This document shows, piece by piece, positions 44,788-54,131 of a stretch of DNA of 64,000 nt. The notes below the pieces were generated by a model that saw only the letters and a program-made list of their open reading frames with translations, ran no database searches and had not been told where the DNA came from. This stretch comes from Pontiellaceae bacterium B1224 (lineage in GTDB: Bacteria; Verrucomicrobiota; Kiritimatiellia; Kiritimatiellales; Pontiellaceae), in the NCBI GenBank assembly GCA_029432815.1, contig JAROBA010000002.1, positions 1 to 64,000 of the forward strand. Direction: 5' to 3'. Within the stretch, counting starts at the first letter, position 1. Each line of letters opens with the position of its first letter. Both the position numbers and the translations under genes were made by a program.

Positions 44788-46209
44788 TCAAGGCTTAATA
44801 CTCTTACTGATAGAGAAAATGCATTTAAGCGTGGTTTCCCTATCAGCCTGAACCGGGAATTGGGACACCTTATTAATCGTATAGAAAGCTTCCCACAACC
44901 GAACGTCCTGTTCTCCCCGCGTGTAAGGCTGCCCGTTCGCATACAATTTCAAACGGGATTTAAAGCTTTCCAAATACCGCTTTCTCCTGCGTTCAGGGGT
45001 GCGTTTAAGGCTTTCGATGGCCTGCTCTTGCGTCTTCTGCGCGAGCGCGAATTGCCCATTCCTTGCGTAAGCCCGTGCCAAGAGGTCCAGTACGGCAACA
45101 TCATTTGGAGAAGATTCCTCACTTAGAGCCAACGCATGTTCAACTGCCCTCTCGCCATTCTGCACCGCTGGACTTGGGGACGACGAAAGAAGGTCAACCA
45201 ACATGACTCGAACAGAGGAATTTTCCTTGGACTCCAATATCATATCTGCGCATAACACGCATTGTTCGTCGAATTCTTTATAATAGAAGGCGGTCGCGAG
45301 TAAGGAGCTCCATTTGTGCTCAGGATCATAGAACGCCTCGAATGCCTCGGCGATTTCGCGTGCGCGCTCCTCGTCGGGCGCTTCTTTGACTTCTGCGAAC
45401 GCCTCTTCAAGCCATGTCGAGTATTCCGGGCCAGAAACCGCCCACCCCCGTACCTTCATTTTCTCTACATATGGCGAGTCCGCCTCCCCCCATTCAACTT
45501 CCTCTATCAAATCATCCGGCTCCGTGAAATCGCGAAAGAGCGGCGTCCCGCCAACATCGGGGCCATATATCCGAATCCAGATCCCTTGCAACTCGTCTTT
45601 CCACTCATCGTTGATGGTCGTGTCGGTAGTTGTAACACCGTTAACCGTGTTATACACAACGGTTTTACTGTATCGCTCCACCACATCAGCAGGGCTGGTC
45701 TTTAACTTCACGGTCCGCGTTGGCTCGATTGCGGCCAATTCCAGGGATCCGGATATGGTGCGCGCACCTTCCGGCCGATCGTCCTCTGCTACCCGTTTCA
45801 AAAAATAGCGGTATTCAACGCGCGAACCCTCTAGCGCTTGCTGGGAATTATTTTTGACGCTGACCTCGTATAACACGCGATTTCCTTCCCTTAGATCCTT
45901 CTTTGAGCCAAAACGATCCGTGATCTGCTTATCCATGGAAACCCGAAGACTCGTATCAGCCAGAAATGCGGAGGCTGCGATCCACTCCTTGATATACGCC
46001 TGATCCGCCTCCCCGAACACATCCGGCGTAACCCAGACCTTGCCCGCACCCCGCCGCTCGATTTGGATCCGTCCTCTTTTCGCATCGTACTCCACGATCC
46101 GTGCTTCCAGTGTCCGCCCATCCTTCGCGGTAAAAGCACGGAACCCCGGCTCCTCGGCCAGCGTCGCCATTGCCAGCATTCCAAAAACGACCCCTATCCA
46201 TTTTTTCAT
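44788..46209 (-). CDS. Secreted SHD1-domain protein with C-terminal helical repeats
   Basis: A 473-residue protein with a signal peptide and then an SLA1-homology-1-like domain (FRAFTAKDGRTLEARIVEYD to FGEADQAYIKEW, about residues 22-75). A middle beta-rich domain follows, and a C-terminal TPR-like part (AVLDLLARAYARNGQFALAQKTQEQAIESLKR). The ATG at 46209 has GGGGA upstream and matches the paralog's start. It is the downstream copy of a tandem duplication with the next gene upstream. Function unknown. Confidence 0.75.
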   Translation of the reverse strand: MKKWIGVVFGMLAMATLAEEPGFRAFTAKDGRTLEARIVEYDAKRGRIQIERRGAGKVWVTPDVFGEADQAYIKEWIAASAFLADTSLRVSMDKQITDRFGSKKDLREGNRVLYEVSVKNNSQQALEGSRVEYRYFLKRVAEDDRPEGARTISGSLELAAIEPTRTVKLKTSPADVVERYSKTVVYNTVNGVTTTDTTINDEWKDELQGIWIRIYGPDVGGTPLFRDFTEPDDLIEEVEWGEADSPYVEKMKVRGWAVSGPEYSTWLEEAFAEVKEAPDEERAREIAEAFEAFYDPEHKWSSLLATAFYYKEFDEQCVLCADMILESKENSSVRVMLVDLLSSSPSPAVQNGERAVEHALALSEESSPNDVAVLDLLARAYARNGQFALAQKTQEQAIESLKRTPERRRKRYLESFKSRLKLYANGQPYTRGEQDVRLWEAFYTINKVSQFPVQADRETTLKCIFSISKSIKP

Positions 46210-46256
46210 ACGATCCCCTATCCTGATCGACACCAAACAGTATCTTTAGCTGTGGC

Positions 46257-47705
46257 CTAATTGGCGGTCTTTGGTCGTTGCCCCAGTCGCAGAACACGTA
46301 AGTACGAACTGCTCTCTTCGATGGGAGCTGAAGGGGGGAGCACTAATTCATAATTGCAGTACAAATAGCACCCCGTTTCAGCGACGTCATCTTCTCCACG
46401 CGTGTAGGGCTTTTGATTCCGAAACAACGCAAGACGATTCTCAAAACTTTTAAGATATCGAGCCTGCTGCTTGGGTTTAGAGGCCAGGAGTTGGATGGCG
46501 ATTTCTTGGTGCTTAACCGCCAAATCAAACTGTCCATCTCGAGCGTATGCCCGAGCCAGCAGTTCATGATTGCTGACTGTTTCCCAATTACGCTTCTTGT
46601 TCTTATAATACTCTACATTCATTTCCGCATACTCAACGGCAAGGGCACCATTCTGTACCTTTGTATCCGGAGAGGAGGCATATAACTCGATGAGCACGGA
46701 ATGAAAAAAGGGAAGGCTTACATCGGGGTCAGGTTTTGTTAATTTTTTCTGCCAATTGATACAGAGCGCATCTTCTCCCTTATTATAGAAGGCTGCGACA
46801 ACGGATTGCATCAGATACTCTGTAGAGTAGAAGTATCCCAATCCTTTGGATATGTCTACACAGGTATCATGATCAGGCGCAGCTACGATGGCCAGTATGG
46901 CTTCATCAATCCACTCCACCTCTTCTTCTCTCGAAGAAGCCGCTCCCCGGTACCGCGCGATGTCCGAGAAAGAGCTCCCTGATTCTTCCCTCTGCACATT
47001 TTTGATCAGATCAGAAGGATAGGTAATATCCCGATATAATGCCGTTCCATCCACTTCAGGGCCATAGATCCGAATCCAAATTCCCAGGAGCTCCTCTTCA
47101 CTCATCTTCACAGGAATCTTTTCCGGGATTCCGTAACCGTCCCCTTCCAGCTGTATTTTAAACTTCGTTACCAAGGGCAGGGAATCCGTCTTTAATTCAT
47201 GGGATGCACCGGGATCAAGGCGTCCGAGCGCAAGTGTTCCATGCACTGTTTTCTCGGTATCTTCACCCCCTTCCCTTCTAACATTCCGAACATAATAACG
47301 ATACTCGATCTTGGAGATATCCAGAGCCTGTTTGCTGTAATTCTTAATTTCTACTTCATAGCCGACCTTCTCTATTTCGCGCTGTGTCTTTTCCTTTGAT
47401 CCCGAACGCCCCAGATTTTTCTTATCTACGGAAACCCGTAGACTCTTTTCCTCCAAAAATGCGGATGCAGAGATCCATTCCTTAATATACGCCTGATCGG
47501 CTTCTCCAAATACATTGGGTGCGACCCAAACCATGCCCGCGCCCTGCCGCTCGATTTTGATTTTCCCTTTTCGCGCGTCGTATTCCACGATCCGCGCTTC
47601 CAGCGTGCGCCCGTCCTTTGCGGTGAATGCACGGAACTCGGACTCCTCGGCTAATGACGCCACCGCCATCAAAAGACACCCGATTCCCAATATCCATTTT
47701 TTCAC
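46257..47705 (-). CDS. Secreted SHD1-domain protein, tandem paralog
   Basis: A 482-residue paralog of the adjacent protein. The signal peptide and SHD1 block are nearly identical (FRAFTAKDGRTLEARIVEYDARKGKIKIERQGAG), and divergence grows toward the C-terminus. I choose the GTG start at 47705 because AAGGGG lies 5 nt upstream and the paralog starts at the aligned position; an ATG six codons earlier is the alternative. It lies 47 bp upstream of its copy in the same direction. Confidence 0.73.
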   Translation of the reverse strand: MKKWILGIGCLLMAVASLAEESEFRAFTAKDGRTLEARIVEYDARKGKIKIERQGAGMVWVAPNVFGEADQAYIKEWISASAFLEEKSLRVSVDKKNLGRSGSKEKTQREIEKVGYEVEIKNYSKQALDISKIEYRYYVRNVRREGGEDTEKTVHGTLALGRLDPGASHELKTDSLPLVTKFKIQLEGDGYGIPEKIPVKMSEEELLGIWIRIYGPEVDGTALYRDITYPSDLIKNVQREESGSSFSDIARYRGAASSREEEVEWIDEAILAIVAAPDHDTCVDISKGLGYFYSTEYLMQSVVAAFYNKGEDALCINWQKKLTKPDPDVSLPFFHSVLIELYASSPDTKVQNGALAVEYAEMNVEYYKNKKRNWETVSNHELLARAYARDGQFDLAVKHQEIAIQLLASKPKQQARYLKSFENRLALFRNQKPYTRGEDDVAETGCYLYCNYELVLPPSAPIEESSSYLRVLRLGQRPKTAN

Positions 47706-48015
47706 AACAACCCCTTGCTTCATTTAATCACAAAAAATTACTTTTATTTAATTAGAACTCGTGCAGAACACCAAGTATTTTATTTTGGAGATCTCAAACA
47801 ATCCTCCCCCATGCAAACGACGCGCAACCCCAAAGCGCAGCCACTGAAGATAAAATCAGGTTAAAATATGGTTAAGGTTATACTAGATCCCAACTTTAAG
47901 ATTTTTTTTAAATTAGGCTTTGGCCGTCCCCAAAATATACGCATAGTGCCCCGCCTAAGATAAATGTGTTTAATTAAACCGTATAATTTAAGTGCGGGAC
48001 AACTCAGGGGGAATA
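47706..48015. other. Intergenic region between SHD1 pair and purine uptake genes
   Basis: A 310-bp AT-rich divergent gap. It holds the candidate promoter and operator of the tsx-like gene near 47968-47987. I looked for a purine-type riboswitch before this purine uptake pair and saw none. Confidence 0.45.
47968..47987 (+). promoter_or_regulatory. Candidate operator and -10 box of the Tsx/AzgA genes
   Basis: A perfect 12-bp palindrome GTTTAATTAAAC (47968-47979) is followed two bases later by TATAAT (47982-47987). A repressor bound there would cover the -35/-10 spacer. No clear -35 box is visible. Confidence 0.5.
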
Positions 48016-48792
48016 ATGAAACGGACACTACTGGCTGCATTGTTATGTACAGCAACATCACTATCTTTTGCGGGTGATATTCTTCAGTGGCAGGATAACC
48101 GGATCACAGGGCTCTACGGCTCCGGTTTCGAAGTGGATCCTGAAACCCAGGAAACACTGACCCTTGAGCATGCCGATGGCTGGGCATGGGGCGATAACTA
48201 CGCGTTCGTCGATCTTATCTATTATAATGGCGACGAAAACTCAGCTGGTGATAAGTCCTCCTATTACGGTGAAATTTCCCCCCGGTTGAGTGCCGGAAAA
48301 ATACTTAAAAAAGATCTCTCCGTTGCATTTGTTAAAGACTGGCTGCTCGCCGGATGCTGGGAGTTCGGCCGCGATGTCGCAGGCGAAGACTTCGGGTATC
48401 AGGCCTACCTCATCGGTGTAGGCGTTGACCTTGATGTTCCATTTTTCGATTATCTTCAGCTCAATGTCTACGAACGCTTCCCTAAAGATGGCGATGGTCA
48501 GACGGTACAGATCACCCCGGCCTGGCGATTCACCATTCCTGCCGGTAAATCATCCTTCGTTTGCGATGGCTTCATCGACTGGGTGGTCAACAGCGATGGC
48601 GTCTATGAAAAGAACCTGCACATCTGCCCGCAGTTTAAGTTTGATGTCGGTGTATTCGTTGGTCTGAGTGAAAACAGTCTGCTCGCCGGCGTGGAATATG
48701 ACTACTGGAAAAATAAATACGGGATCGAAGATTCCTCCGGATTTAAAACCGATCAGAATGCCATCAGCGGCATCGTCCAGTATCATTTCTAA
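48016..48792 (+). CDS. Tsx-like nucleoside outer-membrane channel
   Basis: A 258-residue protein with a signal peptide and a 12-strand-like barrel pattern. DILQWQDNRITGLYGSGFEVDPETQETLTLEHADGWAWGDNYAFVDL near the start and a C-terminal Phe match the Tsx/DUF5020 family of nucleoside channels. AGGGGG lies upstream of the ATG at 48016. The purine permease follows 28 bp later, so the pair should carry purines or nucleosides across both membranes. Confidence 0.82.
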   Translation: MKRTLLAALLCTATSLSFAGDILQWQDNRITGLYGSGFEVDPETQETLTLEHADGWAWGDNYAFVDLIYYNGDENSAGDKSSYYGEISPRLSAGKILKKDLSVAFVKDWLLAGCWEFGRDVAGEDFGYQAYLIGVGVDLDVPFFDYLQLNVYERFPKDGDGQTVQITPAWRFTIPAGKSSFVCDGFIDWVVNSDGVYEKNLHICPQFKFDVGVFVGLSENSLLAGVEYDYWKNKYGIEDSSGFKTDQNAISGIVQYHF

Positions 48793-48820
48793 TCCAGCCA
48801 AACGTTAACGGGAGAAAACC

Positions 48821-50110
48821 ATGCTCGGCTTTTTTAAACTCAAAGAACACGGTACCGATGTAAAAACAGAAGTCATTGGAGGGATAACCACCTTCCTGAC
48901 GATGGCCTATATCATTTTCGTGAATCCGGATATGTTAAGCCAAACCGGCATGGATAAACCCGCGCTGATCGCCGTCACCTGTCTGGCGGCGGCGCTCGGC
49001 ACCCTGCTCGTCGGCCTCTGGGCCAACGTACCCTTTGCCATGGCCCCGGGCATGGGGCTGAATGCCTTTTTCACCTATACCCTCGTGATGGGCCAGGGAC
49101 TGAGCTGGCAGACCGCACTGGGCGTCGTGTTCGTTTCGGGCATCGCGTTCCTCATCTTAACGGTCGTCGGGATTCGGGAAAAGGTGGTCACGGCCATTCC
49201 CGTTGGCCTGCGTATTGCAACGGCTGCCGGCATCGGCCTGTTCATCACCTTCATCGGAATGAAAAACCTCGGGCTCATCGTCGATAATCCGGCCACGCTG
49301 GTTTCCATCGGCAAACTAACCACACCCGTACTGATTGGTCTGGCTTCCCTCATCATCATCACGGTCCTGGAAGCGCGCAAAATCAAAGGCTCCATTCTCA
49401 TCGGCATTCTCGTGGCCACCGTTCTCGGCGTCATCTTCGGCGAAGTCACGATGCCGGAAAAACTCGTTTCCGCCCCGCCGAGCATCGCACCGATTGCCTT
49501 CAAGCTCGACATCATGGCATCCCTGCAATGGGGACTGGTCGGAGCCATTTTCTCCTTCATGTTTGTCGACCTCTTCGACTCCATCGGCACCATCGTCGCC
49601 TGCTCCTACGAAGCGGGTTATGTGAAGCCCGACGGCACCATCAAGAAAATCGATAAAGTGCTCGAAGCCGATGCCGTTGCAACGATTGCCGGATCCCTGT
49701 TGGGCACCAGCACCACCACCACGTACATCGAATCCGCATCCGGTATCGGCGACGGCGCGCGCACCGGCCTTGCCTCGGTCGTCACCGGCATTCTTTTCCT
49801 GCTCGGTCTTTTCCTGGCTCCGATGATCGGCGTGGTTCCGGCCTTTGCAACCGCCCCGGCCCTGATCATTGTCGGCGTCTATATGTTCCGCAACATTAAG
49901 GAAATCGACTTTAAAGATTTGAAGATCGGCGTCCCTGCCTTCCTCACCATGATCCTGATGCCACTGACCTTCAGCATCGCCACCGGCCTGACCGTCGGAT
50001 TTCTTTCCTACATTCTGATTGCGGTATGCAGCGGCGATTTCAAAAAGATTTCACCGGTCATGTGGGTCGTCGGCCTGCTCTCCGCCATCAACCTGATCAT
50101 CAGCATTTAA
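48821..50110 (+). CDS. Purine (hypoxanthine/guanine/adenine) permease, AzgA family
   Basis: A 429-residue NCS2/AzgA transporter with about 12-14 TM segments. Family signatures are EVIGGITTFLTMAYIIFVNPDMLS at the start, VPFAMAPGMGLNAFFTY, and LGTSTTTTYIESASGIGDGARTGLASV. It likely imports purine bases by proton symport. Second gene of the operon with the Tsx-like channel. Confidence 0.93.
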   Translation: MLGFFKLKEHGTDVKTEVIGGITTFLTMAYIIFVNPDMLSQTGMDKPALIAVTCLAAALGTLLVGLWANVPFAMAPGMGLNAFFTYTLVMGQGLSWQTALGVVFVSGIAFLILTVVGIREKVVTAIPVGLRIATAAGIGLFITFIGMKNLGLIVDNPATLVSIGKLTTPVLIGLASLIIITVLEARKIKGSILIGILVATVLGVIFGEVTMPEKLVSAPPSIAPIAFKLDIMASLQWGLVGAIFSFMFVDLFDSIGTIVACSYEAGYVKPDGTIKKIDKVLEADAVATIAGSLLGTSTTTTYIESASGIGDGARTGLASVVTGILFLLGLFLAPMIGVVPAFATAPALIIVGVYMFRNIKEIDFKDLKIGVPAFLTMILMPLTFSIATGLTVGFLSYILIAVCSGDFKKISPVMWVVGLLSAINLIISI

Positions 50111-50269
50111 AAGACGATTCTATCGGATACAAAAGGTCGGGCTAAAGCATTGAACAATTGAGATGTCAAATGGAGGGACCGCTTCCACCCGGTCTTCCGC
50201 TCGAACGGGTTTAGTCGAGGTGGAACTCGACCTTCCACTTCGGTTGCGGCATTTCATTCGTGAACTGCT

Positions 50270-50653
50270 CTAATTGCCCGGCCGCTGTTTCTTCCAAGTC
50301 ACGGTATGCGACCGCAGTTGGCCGGTTTTATTTTCGACGATCCGGCTGATCATGGTCTGCGCATCTTTGATTCGGTTTTCATGCACCACCTTCATGTTGG
50401 TGGAGGCCAGGTAGCTGGTAAAACGCAGCACGTCCCCATCCCACGAAACATCGCTGATCTGCAATCGCTTGCCGCTGTGCTCGCTGTGGCCGGACATTTG
50501 AACGCCGTCATCGGTCACTGCAATCTCATACACAGCAACTGATTCTTCCGGCTTCCACATACCCGTCAGAATCTCCTCCGCACTGGGCCCCTTCATCGTC
50601 GCGCAGCCCCCCATCAACGACGCCGCAAAAACACAGATGATCCATTTTTTCAT
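50270..50653 (-). CDS. Small lipoprotein, unknown function
   Basis: A 127-residue protein with a lipobox (Leu-Met-Gly-Gly-Cys) after a short signal. The mature part is about 105 residues, probably a small beta sandwich. No family recognised. The ATG at 50653 has GGAG about 9 nt upstream. It follows the Sel1/TPR lipoprotein by 22 bp and may be the last gene of the TPR/Exb cluster. Confidence 0.65.
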   Translation of the reverse strand: MKKWIICVFAASLMGGCATMKGPSAEEILTGMWKPEESVAVYEIAVTDDGVQMSGHSEHSGKRLQISDVSWDGDVLRFTSYLASTNMKVVHENRIKDAQTMISRIVENKTGQLRSHTVTWKKQRPGN

Positions 50654-50675
50654 GTTAGATTTCTCCATCCCGCAT

Positions 50676-51986
50676 TTACTCAGGCGGATTCATTAAACGC
50701 ATTGAAATTTCGTGCCCGTTTTCGGCGGCGCGGCGGAACCAGTCCAGCGCAACGCTCTCATCTTCGGGAACCCCGATGCCGTAGCGATAGATCATGCCCA
50801 GATTGTAGGCCGCCTCCGGATTTCCGGCGTTTCCCAGCGCGATCAAATGCTTCAGCAATTCCTCACTTTTTTCCGGAGCCAGCGGATTATCACTTTCGTT
50901 GCCCATACGGACCCGCTTCCGGAGTTGATCCATTTTGGTTGAACCCGGCTCAACACAGTCTTCCAGCGCCCCTTCAATATCCGGAGTTGTACCATATCCA
51001 TACAGCTTAGAATGCGCCACATAGGCTCGGGCCGGAACGTGTGAAGGAACGGCTTCGACCGCCTGCTGGTATTTTTTGAACCCTTCCTCCGGCCGGCCCT
51101 GTTTTTCAAGGCAGCGTCCTTGGAAAACAAGGCTGAAAACATCGTCGGGATAAAGCTTATAGGCCTGTTCAAACTTCGCTTCAGCTGCAGCATAATCCTC
51201 CTGATAAAAGAGACAGGTTCCCCATTGAATCCAAACAATCTGGTTTTCCGAATCCATTTCCACCAGTTTGCTGTAGACGTTGTCGGCATCTTCATATCGT
51301 TGCAGCTGTTTCAGCGTATTGGCGAGGCCCTGATATGTTTCCGCATTGGGTTCGAGTTCGGCCGCCAGCATACGATGCTCCAGCGCCTGCTCGGGTTCGT
51401 CCAGTTCAACGGAGAGCAACCGGGCATACGACTGATGCACCATAATAGGTCCCATAGACCATTCCTTCAGAATGTACTCAAACTGCCGTTTTCCTTCTTC
51501 GATATGCAACCCGCGTGCTGTCGCCTCGATGGCATAGAGCCAGCGGATCAGAAGTTCGTCCGGATAATCATCGATCAATTTTTCCAAAGCCCGGAACCCC
51601 GTTTCCGTAACCAGTCCGAGATCCATCGATACGGTAATGGATGCTGCGCGGCTGAGCACCGTGTTCGCTCCCAGCTCCTGGGTGCGGGCAAAGAACCCGA
51701 CCGCAGTGCTCGTCTCAAATCGGCTGCGCAGTAAAACTCCAGAAAGAAACTGAAGGCGCTGGCTGCCGGAATACTGCTCAGCGGCTTCAAAAGCAATAGC
51801 TTCCGCATCCAACTGGCGCCCCTGTGCCAGCAGCTCAATGGCTTGATCATAGGAAACTTCGGACTGTTGCTGTTGCACTCCCCAGGCAATCTCGGGGGTT
51901 AATGGAGTTAAAGGCGGCGATTTCTCTGTCGTCGCGCATCCCACCAATAAACAGCCCGTCAACAAACCAATCCAAACCCGCTTCAT
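50676..51986 (-). CDS. TPR/Sel1-repeat lipoprotein
   Basis: A 436-residue lipoprotein (Gly-Cys-leader LLVGCATTEK) with several TPR units in the middle (for example VWIQWGTCLFYQEDYAAAEAKFEQAYKLYPDD) and a Sel1 repeat at the C-terminus (AAYNLGMIYRYGIGVPEDESVALDWFRRAAENGH). AGGGGG before the ATG at 51986 sets the start. An exact palindrome lies 16 bp upstream of it (52002-52016) and a near copy at 51582. Likely a periplasmic scaffold at the end of the Exb cluster. Confidence 0.82.
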   Translation of the reverse strand: MKRVWIGLLTGCLLVGCATTEKSPPLTPLTPEIAWGVQQQQSEVSYDQAIELLAQGRQLDAEAIAFEAAEQYSGSQRLQFLSGVLLRSRFETSTAVGFFARTQELGANTVLSRAASITVSMDLGLVTETGFRALEKLIDDYPDELLIRWLYAIEATARGLHIEEGKRQFEYILKEWSMGPIMVHQSYARLLSVELDEPEQALEHRMLAAELEPNAETYQGLANTLKQLQRYEDADNVYSKLVEMDSENQIVWIQWGTCLFYQEDYAAAEAKFEQAYKLYPDDVFSLVFQGRCLEKQGRPEEGFKKYQQAVEAVPSHVPARAYVAHSKLYGYGTTPDIEGALEDCVEPGSTKMDQLRKRVRMGNESDNPLAPEKSEELLKHLIALGNAGNPEAAYNLGMIYRYGIGVPEDESVALDWFRRAAENGHEISMRLMNPPE

Positions 51987-52001
51987 AATCATCCCCCTGA
52001 T

Positions 52002-52016
52002 TTCCAATGATTGGAA
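52002..52016. repeat. Dispersed palindrome copy 25
   Basis: TTCCAATGATTGGAA, intergenic, just upstream of the TPR/Sel1 lipoprotein start. Confidence 0.92.
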
Positions 52017-52145
52017 ATTCAATTTAAACTTCTATCAACATGAGCGCAAATCACAAGGTTAAGGAGCTCCGATCTCTCCACAAAACTGTTCCACCCATCG
52101 CTTCGCTTGCTCACAGCTTTTGCGACATGTTTATTCGGCGTTCCA

Positions 52146-53657
52146 TCAGAACACCACGATCTTCACATCGTTCTCGAACTTGAACGGAGCTTCATTGCCT
52201 GCTGACTTTTTGAATGAGGGCAGTATCCGATAATACACCTGAAGGGAAAGCGTGCAGAAGCTGGTGGTGTATATGATGTCTTTTGAAATCGCTTCATTAG
52301 ATTCGCCCGGCGGTTTCCAGGCTCCGGAAGGGTCCTGCGCTTCAATCAGCATCGGGGCAAACTTGTTGTTCCAACTCGACCATTTGGAACCGCCCTTTTG
52401 AAAAATCGCCTGCGTGTTGTAATACCACTCATAGGCAATATTAAAGCTCTTGTTCTTGCCCGTCTTTTCCCAGCCCTCTTCCCAGTCGGAGCATTCGACA
52501 TCCCGCAGGTATTCCAACCCAGACCGGACTTCCTCCACCTCATTACTCCCGGCCAGCTGCATGCAGAGCACCGCCACACCCGTCATATAATCCAGATCCC
52601 CGTTGGGCGTTTTGTTACCGAGGCGGTAATAAAACTTACCTTCTCCCGCATACATGCCCTGCACAAACGGGACCGATTTTTCCAAGGCCTGGAAAATACC
52701 TTCCACCGGCACATCGGCCGCCTGCGCCGCACGCAACGCCTGCACCTGCCAGCCGCCTACCGAAAGGTCGCTCCACTTTTCATGCTGATAGCGATGATCC
52801 CATCCACCCTGCTTCTGCTGCCCGTCAATGATCAGCTGCACCGCCTTTTCAACTGGTTCTTTCAGTAACGGCATACGGGTCATTCCATAGGCTTCGCATA
52901 AGGCATAGGTCGCAATCGCATGGCCATACACCCCGATGTCGTCGTGCGATCCCACTGTTTTAGAGAACGGAACAAAACTCCCTGTCTTCGCATCCTGTTC
53001 ATTCAGCAGATATTGAATCGCCCGGAGCACCGTTTCGCCATAGCCCTCCGACTGCGATGTTTCACCATGGGCCAAATAACAGAGCAATGCCAAACCAGTC
53101 AGCCGCGCCCGCTCCTGTTTGGCCGTCATGCTTTTACTCTTACTCACGCCCCACGATCCGTTTTCATCCTGAACCGACTTCAACCAATCCAAACCTTTCA
53201 GCACCGCCTTCTCGGCCTGCCCGCCATACCGACCGCCGAATTCGCGCAGCAGTTTCTTGCGCCCACTTTCCGACCGGCCCACCATCAGCCCCTTCATCAC
53301 TAAAGGGCTTTCCACATTCGCGACTGAATCCAATCCACTCAAATCCAGTTCAGAGTCCAGCATGGAATCCTGCATCAGATCATCCGGCAGAAGTTCATCG
53401 GCCAGCTCTTCCGGTACTTCCAAAGATTCTTCAGCCGTTTGCTCCTGTTGCTGTTCCAGCTCTTCGACTTTATCGATCTCCCGAACCTGCTCCTCCACTA
53501 CCTGCACATCAATCGCCGTCTCCTTCTCCGGCGCACGAAACACCAGCACCTTCAGCAGTACAATCACAATACCCACATGCAGAATCACCGAAACCAGTGC
53601 TCCGCTAATCCTAACCCTTCCGTGCTTTCTGTGGTTTCCGTGGTTTCCGTGGTTCAT
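52146..53657 (-). CDS. TonB-like membrane-anchored protein with prenyltransferase-type toroid domain
   Basis: A 503-residue protein. The N-terminus is basic and has a single TM (about residues 20-40, ISGALVSVILHVGIVIVLLKVLVF) followed by an acidic Glu/Gln-rich stretch to about 110, much like the TonB anchor. From about residue 145 the rest is an alpha/alpha toroid of the squalene cyclase/prenyltransferase-repeat type with QW-like motifs (QDENGSWG, QQKQGGWD, QDPSGAWK). No cyclase DxDD motif is visible, so it is probably not a terpene cyclase. It directly follows exbD. Confidence 0.8.
   Translation of the reverse strand: MNHGNHGNHRKHGRVRISGALVSVILHVGIVIVLLKVLVFRAPEKETAIDVQVVEEQVREIDKVEELEQQQEQTAEESLEVPEELADELLPDDLMQDSMLDSELDLSGLDSVANVESPLVMKGLMVGRSESGRKKLLREFGGRYGGQAEKAVLKGLDWLKSVQDENGSWGVSKSKSMTAKQERARLTGLALLCYLAHGETSQSEGYGETVLRAIQYLLNEQDAKTGSFVPFSKTVGSHDDIGVYGHAIATYALCEAYGMTRMPLLKEPVEKAVQLIIDGQQKQGGWDHRYQHEKWSDLSVGGWQVQALRAAQAADVPVEGIFQALEKSVPFVQGMYAGEGKFYYRLGNKTPNGDLDYMTGVAVLCMQLAGSNEVEEVRSGLEYLRDVECSDWEEGWEKTGKNKSFNIAYEWYYNTQAIFQKGGSKWSSWNNKFAPMLIEAQDPSGAWKPPGESNEAISKDIIYTTSFCTLSLQVYYRILPSFKKSAGNEAPFKFENDVKIVVF
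52680..52694. repeat. Dispersed palindrome copy 26
   Basis: TTCCAAGGCCTGGAA in the toroid protein gene; frame 1 (Phe-Gln-Ala-Leu-Glu). Confidence 0.9.
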
Positions 53658-53658
53658 A

Positions 53659-54084
53659 TTATTTACCTGACATAACCGCAATCTGCGTCAGCCCGTGCGA
53701 GGCGCACATATCCAAGGTTTGGATTAATTTTCCGTGCAACGATTGGTCATCGCAGTTCACCAGCACCGTTTGTTTCAAGCTGATCGCCGCCAGTTTTTTC
53801 AGAAGGGCATCCAATTCACCCTCCGACACCGCCCGACCATTAATTGCAAAGCCCTCTTGCAACACTGCCACCCGAATCATGTCCGCCGGCGGCGTTTGCT
53901 GCGACTGCGCGGCATCGGGAGCCGGCCGTGATATATCGAGCCTCGCCAGCACATCCGCCGTACTGAACGTCACCAGAAAATAGATCAGCAGTTGAAACAC
54001 CACATCAATCATCGGCGTCATCGACAACTCAATATCAGAATCCGTTCCCGAAAATCGTCTGTTCTTATTCCGTCTCATATCCAT
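53659..54084 (-). CDS. ExbD/TolR-family protein (copy 1)
   Basis: A 141-residue protein with one TM carrying the conserved Asp in SMTPMIDVVFQLLIYFLV and a periplasmic ExbD domain. With ExbB it forms the proton channel that energises a TonB- or TolA-like partner, here probably the toroid protein that starts 1 bp later. Its TM is preceded by a charged cytosolic tail. A symmetrically altered palindrome copy (ATCCAAGGTTTGGAT) lies at 53710-53724. Confidence 0.9.
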   Translation of the reverse strand: MDMRRNKNRRFSGTDSDIELSMTPMIDVVFQLLIYFLVTFSTADVLARLDISRPAPDAAQSQQTPPADMIRVAVLQEGFAINGRAVSEGELDALLKKLAAISLKQTVLVNCDDQSLHGKLIQTLDMCASHGLTQIAVMSGK

Positions 54085-54113
54085 TCATTCGAATTCGTTG
54101 TCAAAGGTCTTAA

Positions 54114-54131
54114 GGTCGCAAGTCGAAGGTC
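54114..54131. repeat. Left arm of inverted repeat around the four-helix-bundle ORF
   Basis: GGTCGCAAGTCGAAGGTC here is the exact inverse of 55029-55046. The last 11-12 bases are also inverted at 54533-54543, on the other side of the ORF, whose stop codon overlaps this arm. Confidence 0.8.

Noticed and set aside
47730-48015. A possible purine riboswitch upstream of the Tsx/AzgA genes
   Set aside because: I looked for the conserved three-way junction and loop sequences of purine-type aptamers and did not find them.
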